Assembly (NCBI GenBank): GCA_041678005.1
Contig: JBAYOW010000039.1
Coordinates: 1 to 20,340 of the forward strand
From: Sulfurivermis sp041678005
GTDB lineage: Bacteria; Pseudomonadota; Gammaproteobacteria; Thiohalomonadales; Thiohalomonadaceae
Reading direction: 5' to 3'
Length of the DNA stretch: 20,340 nucleotides
Shown: positions 1-7,503 of the stretch, piece after piece
Layout: every line of letters starts with the position of its first letter
How positions within the stretch are numbered: position 1 is the first letter of the stretch
Notes under the pieces: generated by a model
Told to the model about the DNA's origin: nothing
What the model saw: the letters and a program-made list of their open reading frames with translations, nothing else
Databases searched by the model: none
Program-made: the position numbers and the translations under genes

Positions 1-236
1 ATGATTATTATTAGATCCCCCAGGAAACAGCCTGACAAGGCGTATTATTAAAGGATTTGCATGGTTTATAATACTGTATTATACAATGAAATCATGGGCT
101 TAGCTATATTTCAGGGGCGACGACTTAATACTGTGCAGGCATAAATTTATCTATAGTTAAAATACTAATTCTGTCTTGGGTGGTTCGGCAAAACCAATTA
201 GACTTAACGTTTGACCTATATCTAAGGAGAGAAATT
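1..236. other. AT-rich leader region, no gene recognised
   Basis: No convincing coding region. A TATAAT hexamer lies at 67-72 and a TTGCAT / 17-base spacer / TATACA arrangement at 57-85; either could be a sigma70-like promoter for the + strand lipoprotein gene that starts at 237, but the -35 matches are poor. A frame open from base 1 closes at about 51 and might be the tail of a gene cut off by the window edge; I cannot tell. Confidence 0.3.
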
Positions 237-635
237 ATGAAAAGAATATTCAGCCTCGTGTTGCTCGCTGGCCTGTCTCTAGCCATTGCAACTGGTTGCC
301 GCACATCAGTGCCAGTTTACAATGTAGATGAGGCAACGGTAGTCTCCAGTACCGGCAAGCAACTCACGGCGAATGAAGTTAAAAAGGCTATCCTGACAGC
401 TGGGGCAGTTCTTGGCTGGAGCATGAAAGAAACCAAGCCTGGTCATATCATTGGTACGCTCAACGTGCGTAAACATATGGCCAAGGTTGATATCAAATAC
501 AACACCAAGACCTACAGTATTACCTATAGCGATAGCCATAATCTCAACTACGATGGCAGCAACATCCACGGCAATTACAACGGCTGGATACAGCGTCTGC
601 AACAAAACATTCAAGCTCAACTGAGCATGCAGTAG
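237..635 (+). CDS. Small outer-membrane-type lipoprotein, function unknown
   Basis: 132-residue secreted lipoprotein. The ATG at 237 is chosen over an upstream in-frame start at 180 because a strong AAGGAG ribosome binding site lies just ahead of it and because it places a classic lipoprotein signal at the N terminus: M-K-R, a hydrophobic stretch to about residue 18, then A-T-G-Cys21 as the lipobox. The mature part has no membrane segment and ends in a Tyr/Asn/Ser-rich region (Y-S-I-T-Y-S-D-S-H-N-L-N-Y-D-G ... Y-N-G-W-I) resembling a conserved family of small proteobacterial lipoproteins without a known role, as I recall it. The gene stands alone, converges on the pigment operon and is closed by its own terminator. 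A role in pigment placement in the outer membrane is only a guess from position. Confidence 0.8.
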   Translation: MKRIFSLVLLAGLSLAIATGCRTSVPVYNVDEATVVSSTGKQLTANEVKKAILTAGAVLGWSMKETKPGHIIGTLNVRKHMAKVDIKYNTKTYSITYSDSHNLNYDGSNIHGNYNGWIQRLQQNIQAQLSMQ

Positions 636-643
636 CCCTTATT

Positions 644-678
644 CTGTGCATGCCCTTTTGGGTATGCACAGATTTTTT
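644..678 (+). terminator. Intrinsic terminator after the lipoprotein gene
   Basis: A 12-bp stem (644-655 with 660-671, one G-T pair) closes a TTTT loop and is followed by a run of six T on the + strand. It lies 8 bases after the lipoprotein stop. On the minus strand the same hairpin lies 13 bases after the glycosyltransferase stop but is not followed by a T run, so there it may only act as a 3' end stabiliser for the pigment operon transcript. Confidence 0.88.
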
Positions 679-690
679 ATACAAATATTT

Positions 691-1434
691 TTATTGCTCT
701 ATCCTGGCCGGTTCTTTCCATAGCCGCCAAAGACCTTGCGGGTAAAACCCCCGCTGCAACAATTTACCTGCAACCATCAACACTATGCGCGTTATATCCG
801 CTACTGGACGAAAATGACTGGCGCGTGCGCTAGCGTGATAAACCGTTTCGATTGGTACGGCAACACAGTTGAAACCTTGTCGCACAGCAGTGATCAATAT
901 CTCGCTTTCAAATACAAACCCGCCTTTTGCGCGTGGTTTTGGCATATGGCTGCGCAGTAGTTCCGCAGGATAAAGGCGAAAGCCTGACTGAGTATCGACT
1001 ATTGCCTGGCCTGCAGCCCAGGAGATCCAGAAATCCGCGACCGTATTGGCAATACGGCGAGCCTTAGGCGCGTTATGACGCGAGTGCAAACGTGCCGCAA
1101 TAACTATGTCACGAGGATATTGCCTGGCCACATCCAGTAATAAGGAAATATCTGCTGGTGCGTGTTGACCATCACCATCGAGGGTAATAACAGACTGTGC
1201 GCCAAGCCCCAGCGCGTACTGCATGCCACGTGACAAACTAAATGCCTTGCCACGGTTTTGTTCATTGCGCAATATCGTCACTGATAGCTCATTCAGCTCT
1301 GCCACTGTGTTATCGGTAGAACCATCATCAACAACAATAACCGGCGCATATTGCAGCGCCTCATTGGCTACAGCGTGAATTCTGGCCGCCTCGTTATAGG
1401 CCGGGATAACAATAACAACAGTATTTACCGTCAT
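691..1434 (-). CDS. Family 2 glycosyltransferase (dolichol-phosphate-mannosyltransferase-like) of the aryl polyene operon
   Basis: 247-residue GT-A fold glycosyltransferase. Visible signatures are the N-terminal V-I-P-A-Y-N-E, V-V-D-D-G-S-T-D at about residues 34-41 and the metal-binding L-D-G-D-G-Q-H near residue 85, all typical of DPM1-like GT2 enzymes. There is no strong membrane anchor, so it is probably cytoplasmic or peripheral and uses a nucleotide-sugar donor. It is the last gene of the operon; its ATG overlaps the ketoreductase stop by 4 bases (ATGA), which implies translational coupling. GT2 enzymes are regular members of aryl polyene and xanthomonadin loci, where they are thought to decorate the lipid or head group of the exported pigment. 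The acceptor cannot be read from sequence. Confidence 0.87.
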   Translation of the reverse strand: MTVNTVVIVIPAYNEAARIHAVANEALQYAPVIVVDDGSTDNTVAELNELSVTILRNEQNRGKAFSLSRGMQYALGLGAQSVITLDGDGQHAPADISLLLDVARQYPRDIVIAARLHSRHNAPKARRIANTVADFWISWAAGQAIVDTQSGFRLYPAELLRSHMPKPRAKGGFVFESEILITAVRQGFNCVAVPIETVYHASARASHFRPVADITRIVLMVAGKLLQRGFYPQGLWRLWKEPARIEQ

Positions 1435-2150
1435 GCCATTGCACCATTGATTCCAATAATTTGACCAGAAATATAAGCAGCGTTATCCGAGGCAAGAAAG
1501 CCGACCAACGCTGCCACTTCTTCTGCTTGTCCTGCCCTTTTCATCGGCACTAAAGACTTGATGGCATCCTTGCTGAAAATCTCATCTGTCATTTTACCGG
1601 CAATTACACCAGGCGCGACGACGTTGACCGTCACACCCCGCGAAGCAAGCTCCAGTGCAAGTGATTTGCTGGCACCATGCAAGGCAGCCTTGGCCGCCGC
1701 ATAGTTGGTCTGGCCGCGATTACCCATGACACCGGCAACCGATGACAGATTAATAATACGCCCCCATCTTGTCGCCATCATGGGTAGTAACAATGGCTGT
1801 GTGACGTTGTAAAAGCCATGCAGAGAAACCTCGATAACCTCACGCCACTGCTCAAGTGACATGCCTGCCATAGGTGCATCGGCATGGATACCGGCATTGT
1901 TGACTAAAATTTGAATAGGTGATATTTCAGCTTCAGCAGTTAGTGTTTCACGGCATTGTTCTGCGTCGGTCACATCAAACAACAAGCTGCGAGCCTGGCC
2001 ACCGGCACTTTTGATCGCGGCACAAAGCTCTTCAGCTCGTTGCGAATTTTTATTTGCGTGCACCAACACTTCAATATTTTCTACCGCAAGATGGCGGCAA
2101 ATAGCTGCACCAATATCGCCGCTACCACCTGTAACCAGTGCCTTTTTCAT
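1431..2150 (-). CDS. FabG-like 3-oxoacyl-ACP reductase (aryl polyene ketoreductase)
   Basis: 239-residue short-chain dehydrogenase/reductase that should reduce the 3-keto group after each elongation, using NAD(P)H. The nucleotide-binding motif T-G-G-S-G-D-I-G begins at about residue 7, N-N-A-G is at 84-87, and the catalytic residues Ser137, Tyr150 and Lys154 (Y-A-A-A-K) are all in place. Length matches FabG. It overlaps both neighbours by 4 bases. The position between dehydratase and glycosyltransferase makes it the counterpart of ApeQ of the E. coli aryl polyene cluster rather than the housekeeping fabG, which normally sits with fabD, fabF and acpP. Catalytic role is sure; assignment to the pigment pathway is by context. 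Confidence 0.92.
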   Translation of the reverse strand: MKKALVTGGSGDIGAAICRHLAVENIEVLVHANKNSQRAEELCAAIKSAGGQARSLLFDVTDAEQCRETLTAEAEISPIQILVNNAGIHADAPMAGMSLEQWREVIEVSLHGFYNVTQPLLLPMMATRWGRIINLSSVAGVMGNRGQTNYAAAKAALHGASKSLALELASRGVTVNVVAPGVIAGKMTDEIFSKDAIKSLVPMKRAGQAEEVAALVGFLASDNAAYISGQIIGINGAMA

Positions 2151-2587
2151 AGTCGCTCGCTCATATCGATCACTGTGATGCGTGCCTCTACCAATGTCCG
2201 CCTGCTATTGCTCACTTCGATGTGATACATCAAATTTCCTCCATCAGCCAGCAAACGCCTGGCTGTCACATGTAAAGCGCCGGGAAGCTCATCCAGGCAG
2301 GAGCTATGCAAACTCACATCGCGCAAGGCAGCCAGATAACCTGCCGACAATTTCCGGCCATCCTGCTGCGCCAGCAAGCCGCCGTGTACCGCCATCGCCT
2401 GAGCTCCATATTCCACGCCATGTAGCGCCGCCAGACCTGCTGCACTGCGCAAAGGATTATCCTGCAGATGATGGCTGTCGCTGATGCAGACTATATGGTC
2501 ATCACTCCAGTTTTCGACACCATCGAGCAGACACATAGCACCTGCATGAGGGATAAGTGCACAAAGTTTTTCTCGCCCCAGGATCAT
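2147..2587 (-). CDS. Hotdog-fold 3-hydroxyacyl-ACP dehydratase (ApeP-like)
   Basis: 146-residue single hotdog domain. The N-terminal I-P-H-A-G-A-M-C-L-L-D motif holds His14, and G-V-E-Y-G-A-Q-A-M-A with Glu59 lies on the following helix; these are the expected catalytic pair of a FabZ/FabA-type dehydratase. The ATG at 2587 is preferred over an upstream in-frame start at 2668 because it overlaps the preceding stop codon by one base (TAATG) and puts the conserved motif at the usual distance from the N terminus. It would remove water from 3-hydroxyacyl-ACP to leave the conjugated double bond that is kept in a polyene. The operon has a second, shorter dehydratase (8400-8699), as aryl polyene loci usually do. 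Confidence 0.87.
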   Translation of the reverse strand: MILGREKLCALIPHAGAMCLLDGVENWSDDHIVCISDSHHLQDNPLRSAAGLAALHGVEYGAQAMAVHGGLLAQQDGRKLSAGYLAALRDVSLHSSCLDELPGALHVTARRLLADGGNLMYHIEVSNSRRTLVEARITVIDMSERL

Positions 2588-3369
2588 TACTCGACCTCTA
2601 TATGCAGGCTTAAGCCAGCATGGTAAGGGAAGGCCAACGTGCCAGTTGTCTTGCCTGCCAGGACGCACAACAACGGCAATGCCGCTGCCGCAGGATTTTG
2701 TTTGCGCAATTCTGCCAGTTGAGCCACCAGGTATGGCGGCTCAACTGTCCCACTTTTCAAGCTCAGAGAAAATACGTTCATATCATTGCTGTTTGCAGGC
2801 TTGATGATCATCGCTGTGGCAAAGACGGCATCAACATAACCTCGACCTGCCAAGGCAGGCGGCAGCGGATAGTCATAAGCGACAAATAACACAGGCATTT
2901 GCTCCAGGCTGGAGACGCTTGCTGCCTCAAGCAAGCCAGCAATAAAGGTGTCTGTGCCAGCTGCCAGACTGGTGGAAAAATGACGTGCGCCCGCTGCAAT
3001 GGCCCAATATCCTGCCGGAGCGTTATGCACCGAGTTATGAAAGTGCGTAGGTGAGACCGGATGATCTGGCAAGGTCAAGGCCGTGCAGATACGATCTACA
3101 ATCTCAACATCTCCTTCAGACGATGCAAACACCGTGGCCAATTCATTCATTTGATAATGACTTTGTGCCAGAGCGTCTTCAATGACCATCAAGGCCAGCT
3201 TGATAAGTGATGTCGTGCGTCGCCGCTCATTGACAGGTAACAGCTCAGGCTTAAAGGCGGGCAATGCGATGTGTTCAAGCAGCGCATCACCACGCAATAC
3301 ATGCATAGCCGCCTGCCAACCATTCAGCCCAGGGGCAACAAGCCCAACACTTTCTACACTAACCCGCAT
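2587..3369 (-). CDS. Chain-length-factor-like ketosynthase homologue (ApeC-like)
   Basis: 260-residue protein resembling the short ketoacyl-synthase-like N-terminal domain family (Ketoacyl-synt_2). The diagnostic segment S-P-T-H-F-H-N-S-V-H-N-A-P-A-G-Y-W lies at about residues 106-122. Where an active ketosynthase has the nucleophilic cysteine elbow, this protein reads S-T-S-L-A-A-G-T-D, with no cysteine, and the C-terminal half of a thiolase fold is missing. It is therefore expected not to condense but to pair with the adjacent ketosynthase and set chain length, as ApeC does with ApeO. It begins 3 bases after the ketosynthase stop, consistent with equal synthesis of the two partners. Confidence 0.86.
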   Translation of the reverse strand: MRVSVESVGLVAPGLNGWQAAMHVLRGDALLEHIALPAFKPELLPVNERRRTTSLIKLALMVIEDALAQSHYQMNELATVFASSEGDVEIVDRICTALTLPDHPVSPTHFHNSVHNAPAGYWAIAAGARHFSTSLAAGTDTFIAGLLEAASVSSLEQMPVLFVAYDYPLPPALAGRGYVDAVFATAMIIKPANSNDMNVFSLSLKSGTVEPPYLVAQLAELRKQNPAAAALPLLCVLAGKTTGTLAFPYHAGLSLHIEVE

Positions 3370-3372
3370 GTT

Positions 3373-4554
3373 TCACCAGGACGTACGGCCAAAGATCAGG
3401 CTGCAATTACTGCCACCAAAACCAAAGGAATTACTCATGACAGTCTGCACAGGATATGCAGTGGTCTTTTGCACAATAGACATATTTAGCTGTGGATCAA
3501 TTTGCTGTGTATTAAGACTGGCAGGTAAAAACCCTTCTTCAATTGCGATTATACTGGCAATTGCCTCGGTGATACCGGCGGCCCCCAAAGTGTGCCCTGT
3601 CCAACCCTTGATGGAACTACCAGCAACTTTATTATCAAATAAACGCATCACTGCACGATCTTCAGATCGGTCATTAGCTGGCGTGGCAGTGCCGTGCAAA
3701 TTTATATAGTCGATTTGTTCTGTATTGAGTTGCGCAAGGCTCAATGCCTTTTGCATGGCCAGCAGTGCACCCTCACCTTCCGGGTGGGGCGTAGACATAT
3801 GATAGGCATCGGCACTTTCACCATAACCCAGCAAGGCAACACCATCCTTGTTGCGCTCCAACAAGGCAAAGCCTGCGGCCTCACCTACATTGATACCATC
3901 ACGCTGGATATCCCAGGGGCGGCATGGCTGTGATGAAATCAGCTCCAGCGAGGCAAAGCCGTACATGGTGGTCAAGCAAAGGCTATCCACCCCGCCCACC
4001 ACGGCAGCATCACACCAGCCAGCACGAATATAACGACTGGCTGTGGCAAACACCTTGGCACTGGATGAGCAGGCTGTGGAGATCACCTTTGCAGGTCCAT
4101 TCAAGCCGAGATATGCACGGGTAAAATCTGCCAGAGAATAAACATTGTGTGTGCCCAGGTAATTGAAATCAGCAGGCAACTCATTGCTATTTTGCTCACG
4201 GTCGAAATAGGCCTGCTCGGTAGCCCCTATACCGGATGTACTGGTGCCCAGAAATAAGCCAATACGTGCGGCACTATAACGAGCTTGGGCTGCCGCCACG
4301 GCCTGAGCATAGCCATCAGTCTCCAGGGCAAGTGCAGCAAGCTGATTGTTGCGGCAGCTATAAGTCTGCAAAGCTTGCGGCAAAGACACATCCTCAACGC
4401 CTGCAACACGACCTGCCCAGGTTGCAAGATCGGTATAGTCACAAGCACGTAAACCACTACGTTCATGCAACAGGGCATCACGCATGGCTGCGCGTCCCTG
4501 GCCTAATGCACTGACCGTGGTGTAGGCGGTCAGCGTAAGTGGTTCAAATTTCAT
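3373..4554 (-). CDS. Beta-ketoacyl-ACP synthase (FabF-type, ApeO-like)
   Basis: 393-residue condensing enzyme that extends the acyl-ACP chain with malonyl-ACP. The complete Cys-His-His triad is visible: Cys162 in S-T-A-C-S-S-S, His287 in N-L-H-G-T-A-T-P-A-N-D, and His321 in G-W-T-G-H-T-L-G-A-A-G. The C terminus has the usual N-S-F-G-F-G-G-S-N glycine-rich loop. Length is slightly shorter than FabF (about 410). The start overlaps the exporter gene by 11 bases and the next gene is the active-site-less partner, so this is the catalytic half of a KS/CLF pair for polyene elongation. It is the only intact ketosynthase in the window. Confidence 0.93.
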   Translation of the reverse strand: MKFEPLTLTAYTTVSALGQGRAAMRDALLHERSGLRACDYTDLATWAGRVAGVEDVSLPQALQTYSCRNNQLAALALETDGYAQAVAAAQARYSAARIGLFLGTSTSGIGATEQAYFDREQNSNELPADFNYLGTHNVYSLADFTRAYLGLNGPAKVISTACSSSAKVFATASRYIRAGWCDAAVVGGVDSLCLTTMYGFASLELISSQPCRPWDIQRDGINVGEAAGFALLERNKDGVALLGYGESADAYHMSTPHPEGEGALLAMQKALSLAQLNTEQIDYINLHGTATPANDRSEDRAVMRLFDNKVAGSSIKGWTGHTLGAAGITEAIASIIAIEEGFLPASLNTQQIDPQLNMSIVQKTTAYPVQTVMSNSFGFGGSNCSLIFGRTSW

Positions 4555-5026
4555 TACTTACATTCCTGCGCACAAAACGGGCCAATAGATAACTTAGAGT
4601 CACACCAAGTGCGACAGTACTGCCGATGGCCTGTAAGACCGGGATTTTTGACCAGGCAAGCAGCGCGAAAACACTGGCTGTGGAAATGGCGCACACGGTA
4701 ACACCATGCCCAGCTCTGGCATATGCCTCATCCGTCGAGCGGCGCGAAAAAAACAGGCCATAATCTATGCCTAAACCCAAAACCAACAACAAGGCCACCA
4801 CATGAAATAAAGACAAACCAGAGCCAAACGCCTGCAGCAAGGCTATCGTTAGCAATAGCGCAGTCAACACAGGTAGCACCAGCCTCGCTAATAGTGCCAC
4901 ATCGCGCAAGCCCAGCCACAAAAACAGCAGGATCAACAAAAACCCTAACAACAGGTAGCCGCCAACGTCTTGCATAAAATCATGCACCATAGCATCGGTC
5001 ATCGTGCGCAAATTTATATACTGCAC
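4544..5026 (-). CDS. MMPL/RND-type exporter, C-terminal piece (separated by a frameshift)
   Basis: 160 codons from a GTG at 5026, encoding the last membrane helices of an MMPL-family exporter: hydrophobic stretches at about residues 23-42, 47-67 and 73-90, then two more between 106 and 150. The second helix-four-type motif G-L-G-I-D-Y-G-L-F-F-S-R-R is present, matching G-V-A-V-D-Y-P-I-H-L-F-S-H in the upstream piece, as expected for the two repeats of one RND protein. It overlaps the upstream piece by 13 bases in a different frame. One extra base near 5026 would join them into a single protein of about 756 residues, close to the usual length. Either the exporter is broken, the assembly has a 1-base error, or the pieces are made separately by coupled translation. 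Confidence 0.75.
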   Translation of the reverse strand: MQYINLRTMTDAMVHDFMQDVGGYLLLGFLLILLFLWLGLRDVALLARLVLPVLTALLLTIALLQAFGSGLSLFHVVALLLVLGLGIDYGLFFSRRSTDEAYARAGHGVTVCAISTASVFALLAWSKIPVLQAIGSTVALGVTLSYLLARFVRRNVSNEI

Positions 5027-6813
5027 GGCAGTCCCGTCTGCTCGGTCCAGGCCGCCAGGATAGCCTCATTCTGCACATCATGCAGTGGCACCAAACCAAG
5101 CCACTGCCCACCAGTTGAATGCAGCACTGAATCCAGCATCTGTCCTGCCAGCGTATCTTTCACTGCCTCTGGTGTCAGCGGAGCCAGCATTTTACTTGCA
5201 GCGACAGCATCCAGAAAGGGCGTAAACAAACCCGCTCGAAATGGCAAATCCTGGCTTGCCAGGGCAAGATTTTCAGACAGTGTGGACTTATCTGGCAATG
5301 CAGCCTGGCGTTTTAGCTGCCTTGCTACTGAGGGCAGATAGGTTGAAGGTAGGCGATAGCCGCTAATAATGCCCTTGCTGCGTAGTTGTACCAACAATGG
5401 ACTCAATGCCTCACTGGCCTGCAAGACCTCTTCTACCGTATCAGCTTTAATCAACAACAACCGACTGACATCAGGGACACCAATCAGGCTACGCAAATAC
5501 GCATCTTGTTCGCGTGCATCGGCAGAGATTGGGCTTAAGGCCGACAACTCTGTTTGCAACAAGGGGCGCGGCGTCCAGGCCAGATAAGCCAGGGCCAGGA
5601 CTACTGGCAAAAGCAAAAACCACACGCTACGACCTGCGCCACGCGCGGCATAAGAGTGAGTCAAGGACTGCCCGCTGGCCAATAACGGCGGCAATAGCCA
5701 ACGTACCGTCAATACGGATGCAAGTAGCCCGCTGACCATAAAAACTGCTAATTGCGCCAAACCCTGAAATGGGCTGGTAGCTATAGCCAGATAGCCAACA
5801 GCGGTACTGGCCGCACCAAGGCGGATAGTTGGCCAGATACGCTGCAATGTTTGCTGGGGCGAGGAATTTTGTTGCAGATGAGAAAACAAATGAATGGGGT
5901 AATCAACTGCCACACCAAGCAAGCTAAGACCAAACGCCAAAGTAATACCGTGCACACTGCCAAACAGCAATGCTGTCACACTGGTGGCAATGGCCAAGGC
6001 TGCCAACAAGGGCAAGCCACCAAGCAGCAACAAACGCAACTTGCGATAGGCCAGATAGAGGACAAGAAAAATTATTAATGTTGCCAGGCCACTGAGCCAC
6101 TGTGCTTCGCTGCGAATAATCTCGCGCGAGGCAGCCGCCAGCATACCAACACCTGTCATTTGTAACTTAAGCCCACTGTCGGCAGCAGCCATGATTGCCT
6201 GCCGCACCTCATCCTGTGCATCTAGCTCCAAGCCACCAGCCTGAGTCTCCAGCAACAACAAGGCATGACGTTTGGCATGGTCAAACCAAACACCATGGTG
6301 CAGTGTGGGCGAATTATCATTCTGCCAAGCGGCCAACACCTGACGAAAAACCGCCTGTGGATCAGCTGGCATACGCGCCTTATCCAAAGGCGGCATGGGG
6401 GCGGTCAACTCTTCCAGGCGCTTATGCATATCAGCCTGCAAATGCTGATAAGTAAAATCATCAACATCAAGCTCAGTCAGGAGATAGCGATAGGTAAACC
6501 AGTAATCCTGCTCCTTGCTTGATAACGAGCCAGGGCCATTGCTAATACGAGTAAAAAGTTCATTGTCACGCAACCGATCTGCCATGGCGCGACTGGCCTC
6601 AGCCAGGTGACGACTATCATCCAGCCCACTGAGTGCAACAATGACCAGGCGGGATGCTGGCCCTTCACGCAAGACAGTCAACAAACTTGCCTGTGCAGCT
6701 TCTTCTGTGTGCGGCAAAAACACCGCCATGTCACTGCTGATCCTGACCTGGCTCAAGCTGAATATCATGGCGGCCAGCATGATCATCAGCCACAGCACAG
6801 CGCGCATGATCAT
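5014..6813 (-). CDS. MMPL/RND-type exporter, N-terminal piece (ApeM/XanF-like)
   Basis: 599 residues of a large inner-membrane exporter of the MMPL (RND-related) family, which in aryl polyene loci is thought to move the pigment lipid across or out of the inner membrane. An N-terminal helix (about 3-20) is followed by a periplasmic domain to about residue 225, a bundle of five helices (about 235-380, with the motif G-V-A-V-D-Y-P-I-H-L-F-S-H), another helix near 400-415 and the second periplasmic domain. The frame ends T-G-L-P-C-S-I-stop; the other frame continues with V-Q-Y-I-N-L-R-T at the same point, which is what the family would have. Its start overlaps the LolA-like gene by 4 bases. Probably one gene with a 1-base deletion or sequencing error. 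Confidence 0.85.
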   Translation of the reverse strand: MIMRAVLWLMIMLAAMIFSLSQVRISSDMAVFLPHTEEAAQASLLTVLREGPASRLVIVALSGLDDSRHLAEASRAMADRLRDNELFTRISNGPGSLSSKEQDYWFTYRYLLTELDVDDFTYQHLQADMHKRLEELTAPMPPLDKARMPADPQAVFRQVLAAWQNDNSPTLHHGVWFDHAKRHALLLLETQAGGLELDAQDEVRQAIMAAADSGLKLQMTGVGMLAAASREIIRSEAQWLSGLATLIIFLVLYLAYRKLRLLLLGGLPLLAALAIATSVTALLFGSVHGITLAFGLSLLGVAVDYPIHLFSHLQQNSSPQQTLQRIWPTIRLGAASTAVGYLAIATSPFQGLAQLAVFMVSGLLASVLTVRWLLPPLLASGQSLTHSYAARGAGRSVWFLLLPVVLALAYLAWTPRPLLQTELSALSPISADAREQDAYLRSLIGVPDVSRLLLIKADTVEEVLQASEALSPLLVQLRSKGIISGYRLPSTYLPSVARQLKRQAALPDKSTLSENLALASQDLPFRAGLFTPFLDAVAASKMLAPLTPEAVKDTLAGQMLDSVLHSTGGQWLGLVPLHDVQNEAILAAWTEQTGLPCSI

Positions 6814-7475
6814 TTGCTCACTCCAAGCTTGGTGACTGTGCGATCACCACCTGTCTCCTGTGTCTCGATACGAAGAATTTGATCACCTGCACCACTTAAT
6901 TCTATCTGCTTTATCAGCGCAGCTACCGTTGCATCACGAGGGCGTAGCCGTAGCTGCCAATGTCCCTCATCACCCCGCAACTCAAGCAAAAAATACTGTT
7001 CCAGACGTGGCAGGTCACCAGCCAGGCTGGCGCGCAAAGACTCAGCAAAGGCGCGCAAGGCAGGATGGGTATCGAGATCGATTTCACGACTTGCCGTGGG
7101 ACTTATAATTCGTACGATATCGCCAATAATGAGATAGCTTTCCGCCTTGCCCTGTACACTGCGCTGCATGCTGTCTGGTGGGTGAAATTCCAGCTCGCCA
7201 TAGCTGGTGAGAGGTATATCCAAATAAGCGAGGTGGCGTATTTCTGTGTAGGCAACACGTACAGGCTCTGTACGCGCCAGCTTCGTCAGCAGTTGTGCTA
7301 CATCCCATTCAATGTTTGCAGACCAGGCCAGCGCCGGACCAATAAGAAAAAACAAATACAAGATATATCGCGGAACGTGGCGCAACCATTGAGATGAAAC
7401 TCTTATGCTGCACCTCGCCAGTCCAGCATATTCTATAAACTGAGATAAAACTTTATAGCGACAAGACCAGCGCAT
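6810..7475 (-). CDS. LolA-like periplasmic carrier protein of the aryl polyene operon
   Basis: 221 residues with the ATG at 7475. The mature part after about residue 53 (N-I-E-W-D-V-A-Q-L-L ... V-R-V-A-Y-T-E-I-R-H-L-A-Y-L-D-I-P-L) matches the LolA-related carriers that accompany MMPL exporters in aryl polyene loci; such a protein would bind a lipid-linked pigment in the periplasm. A hydrophobic secretion signal (Y-I-L-Y-L-F-F-L-I-G-P-A-L-A-W-S-A) precedes it. The start is uncertain: 7475 has an AGGG ribosome site at the right distance but gives an unusually long 36-residue lead before the signal helix; a TTG at 7385 gives a normal signal peptide but no clear ribosome site. The ORF runs open further upstream to 7736 inside the acyltransferase gene, which is not likely to be used. 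Confidence 0.8.
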   Translation of the reverse strand: MRWSCRYKVLSQFIEYAGLARCSIRVSSQWLRHVPRYILYLFFLIGPALAWSANIEWDVAQLLTKLARTEPVRVAYTEIRHLAYLDIPLTSYGELEFHPPDSMQRSVQGKAESYLIIGDIVRIISPTASREIDLDTHPALRAFAESLRASLAGDLPRLEQYFLLELRGDEGHWQLRLRPRDATVAALIKQIELSGAGDQILRIETQETGGDRTVTKLGVSK

Positions 7476-7503
7476 ATTTTTACGCCCTGATGAAATAGGC
7501 GGG

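Noticed and set aside
3182..3709. 175-codon + strand frame across the KS/CLF junction
   Set aside because: It is antisense to two well-supported genes with intact motifs and shows no recognisable domain.
5014..5040. Programmed -1 ribosomal frameshift in the exporter
   Set aside because: No X-XXY-YYZ slippery heptamer is present near CTGCCGTGCAG and no obvious stimulatory hairpin follows; a 1-base deletion or sequencing error explains the join better.
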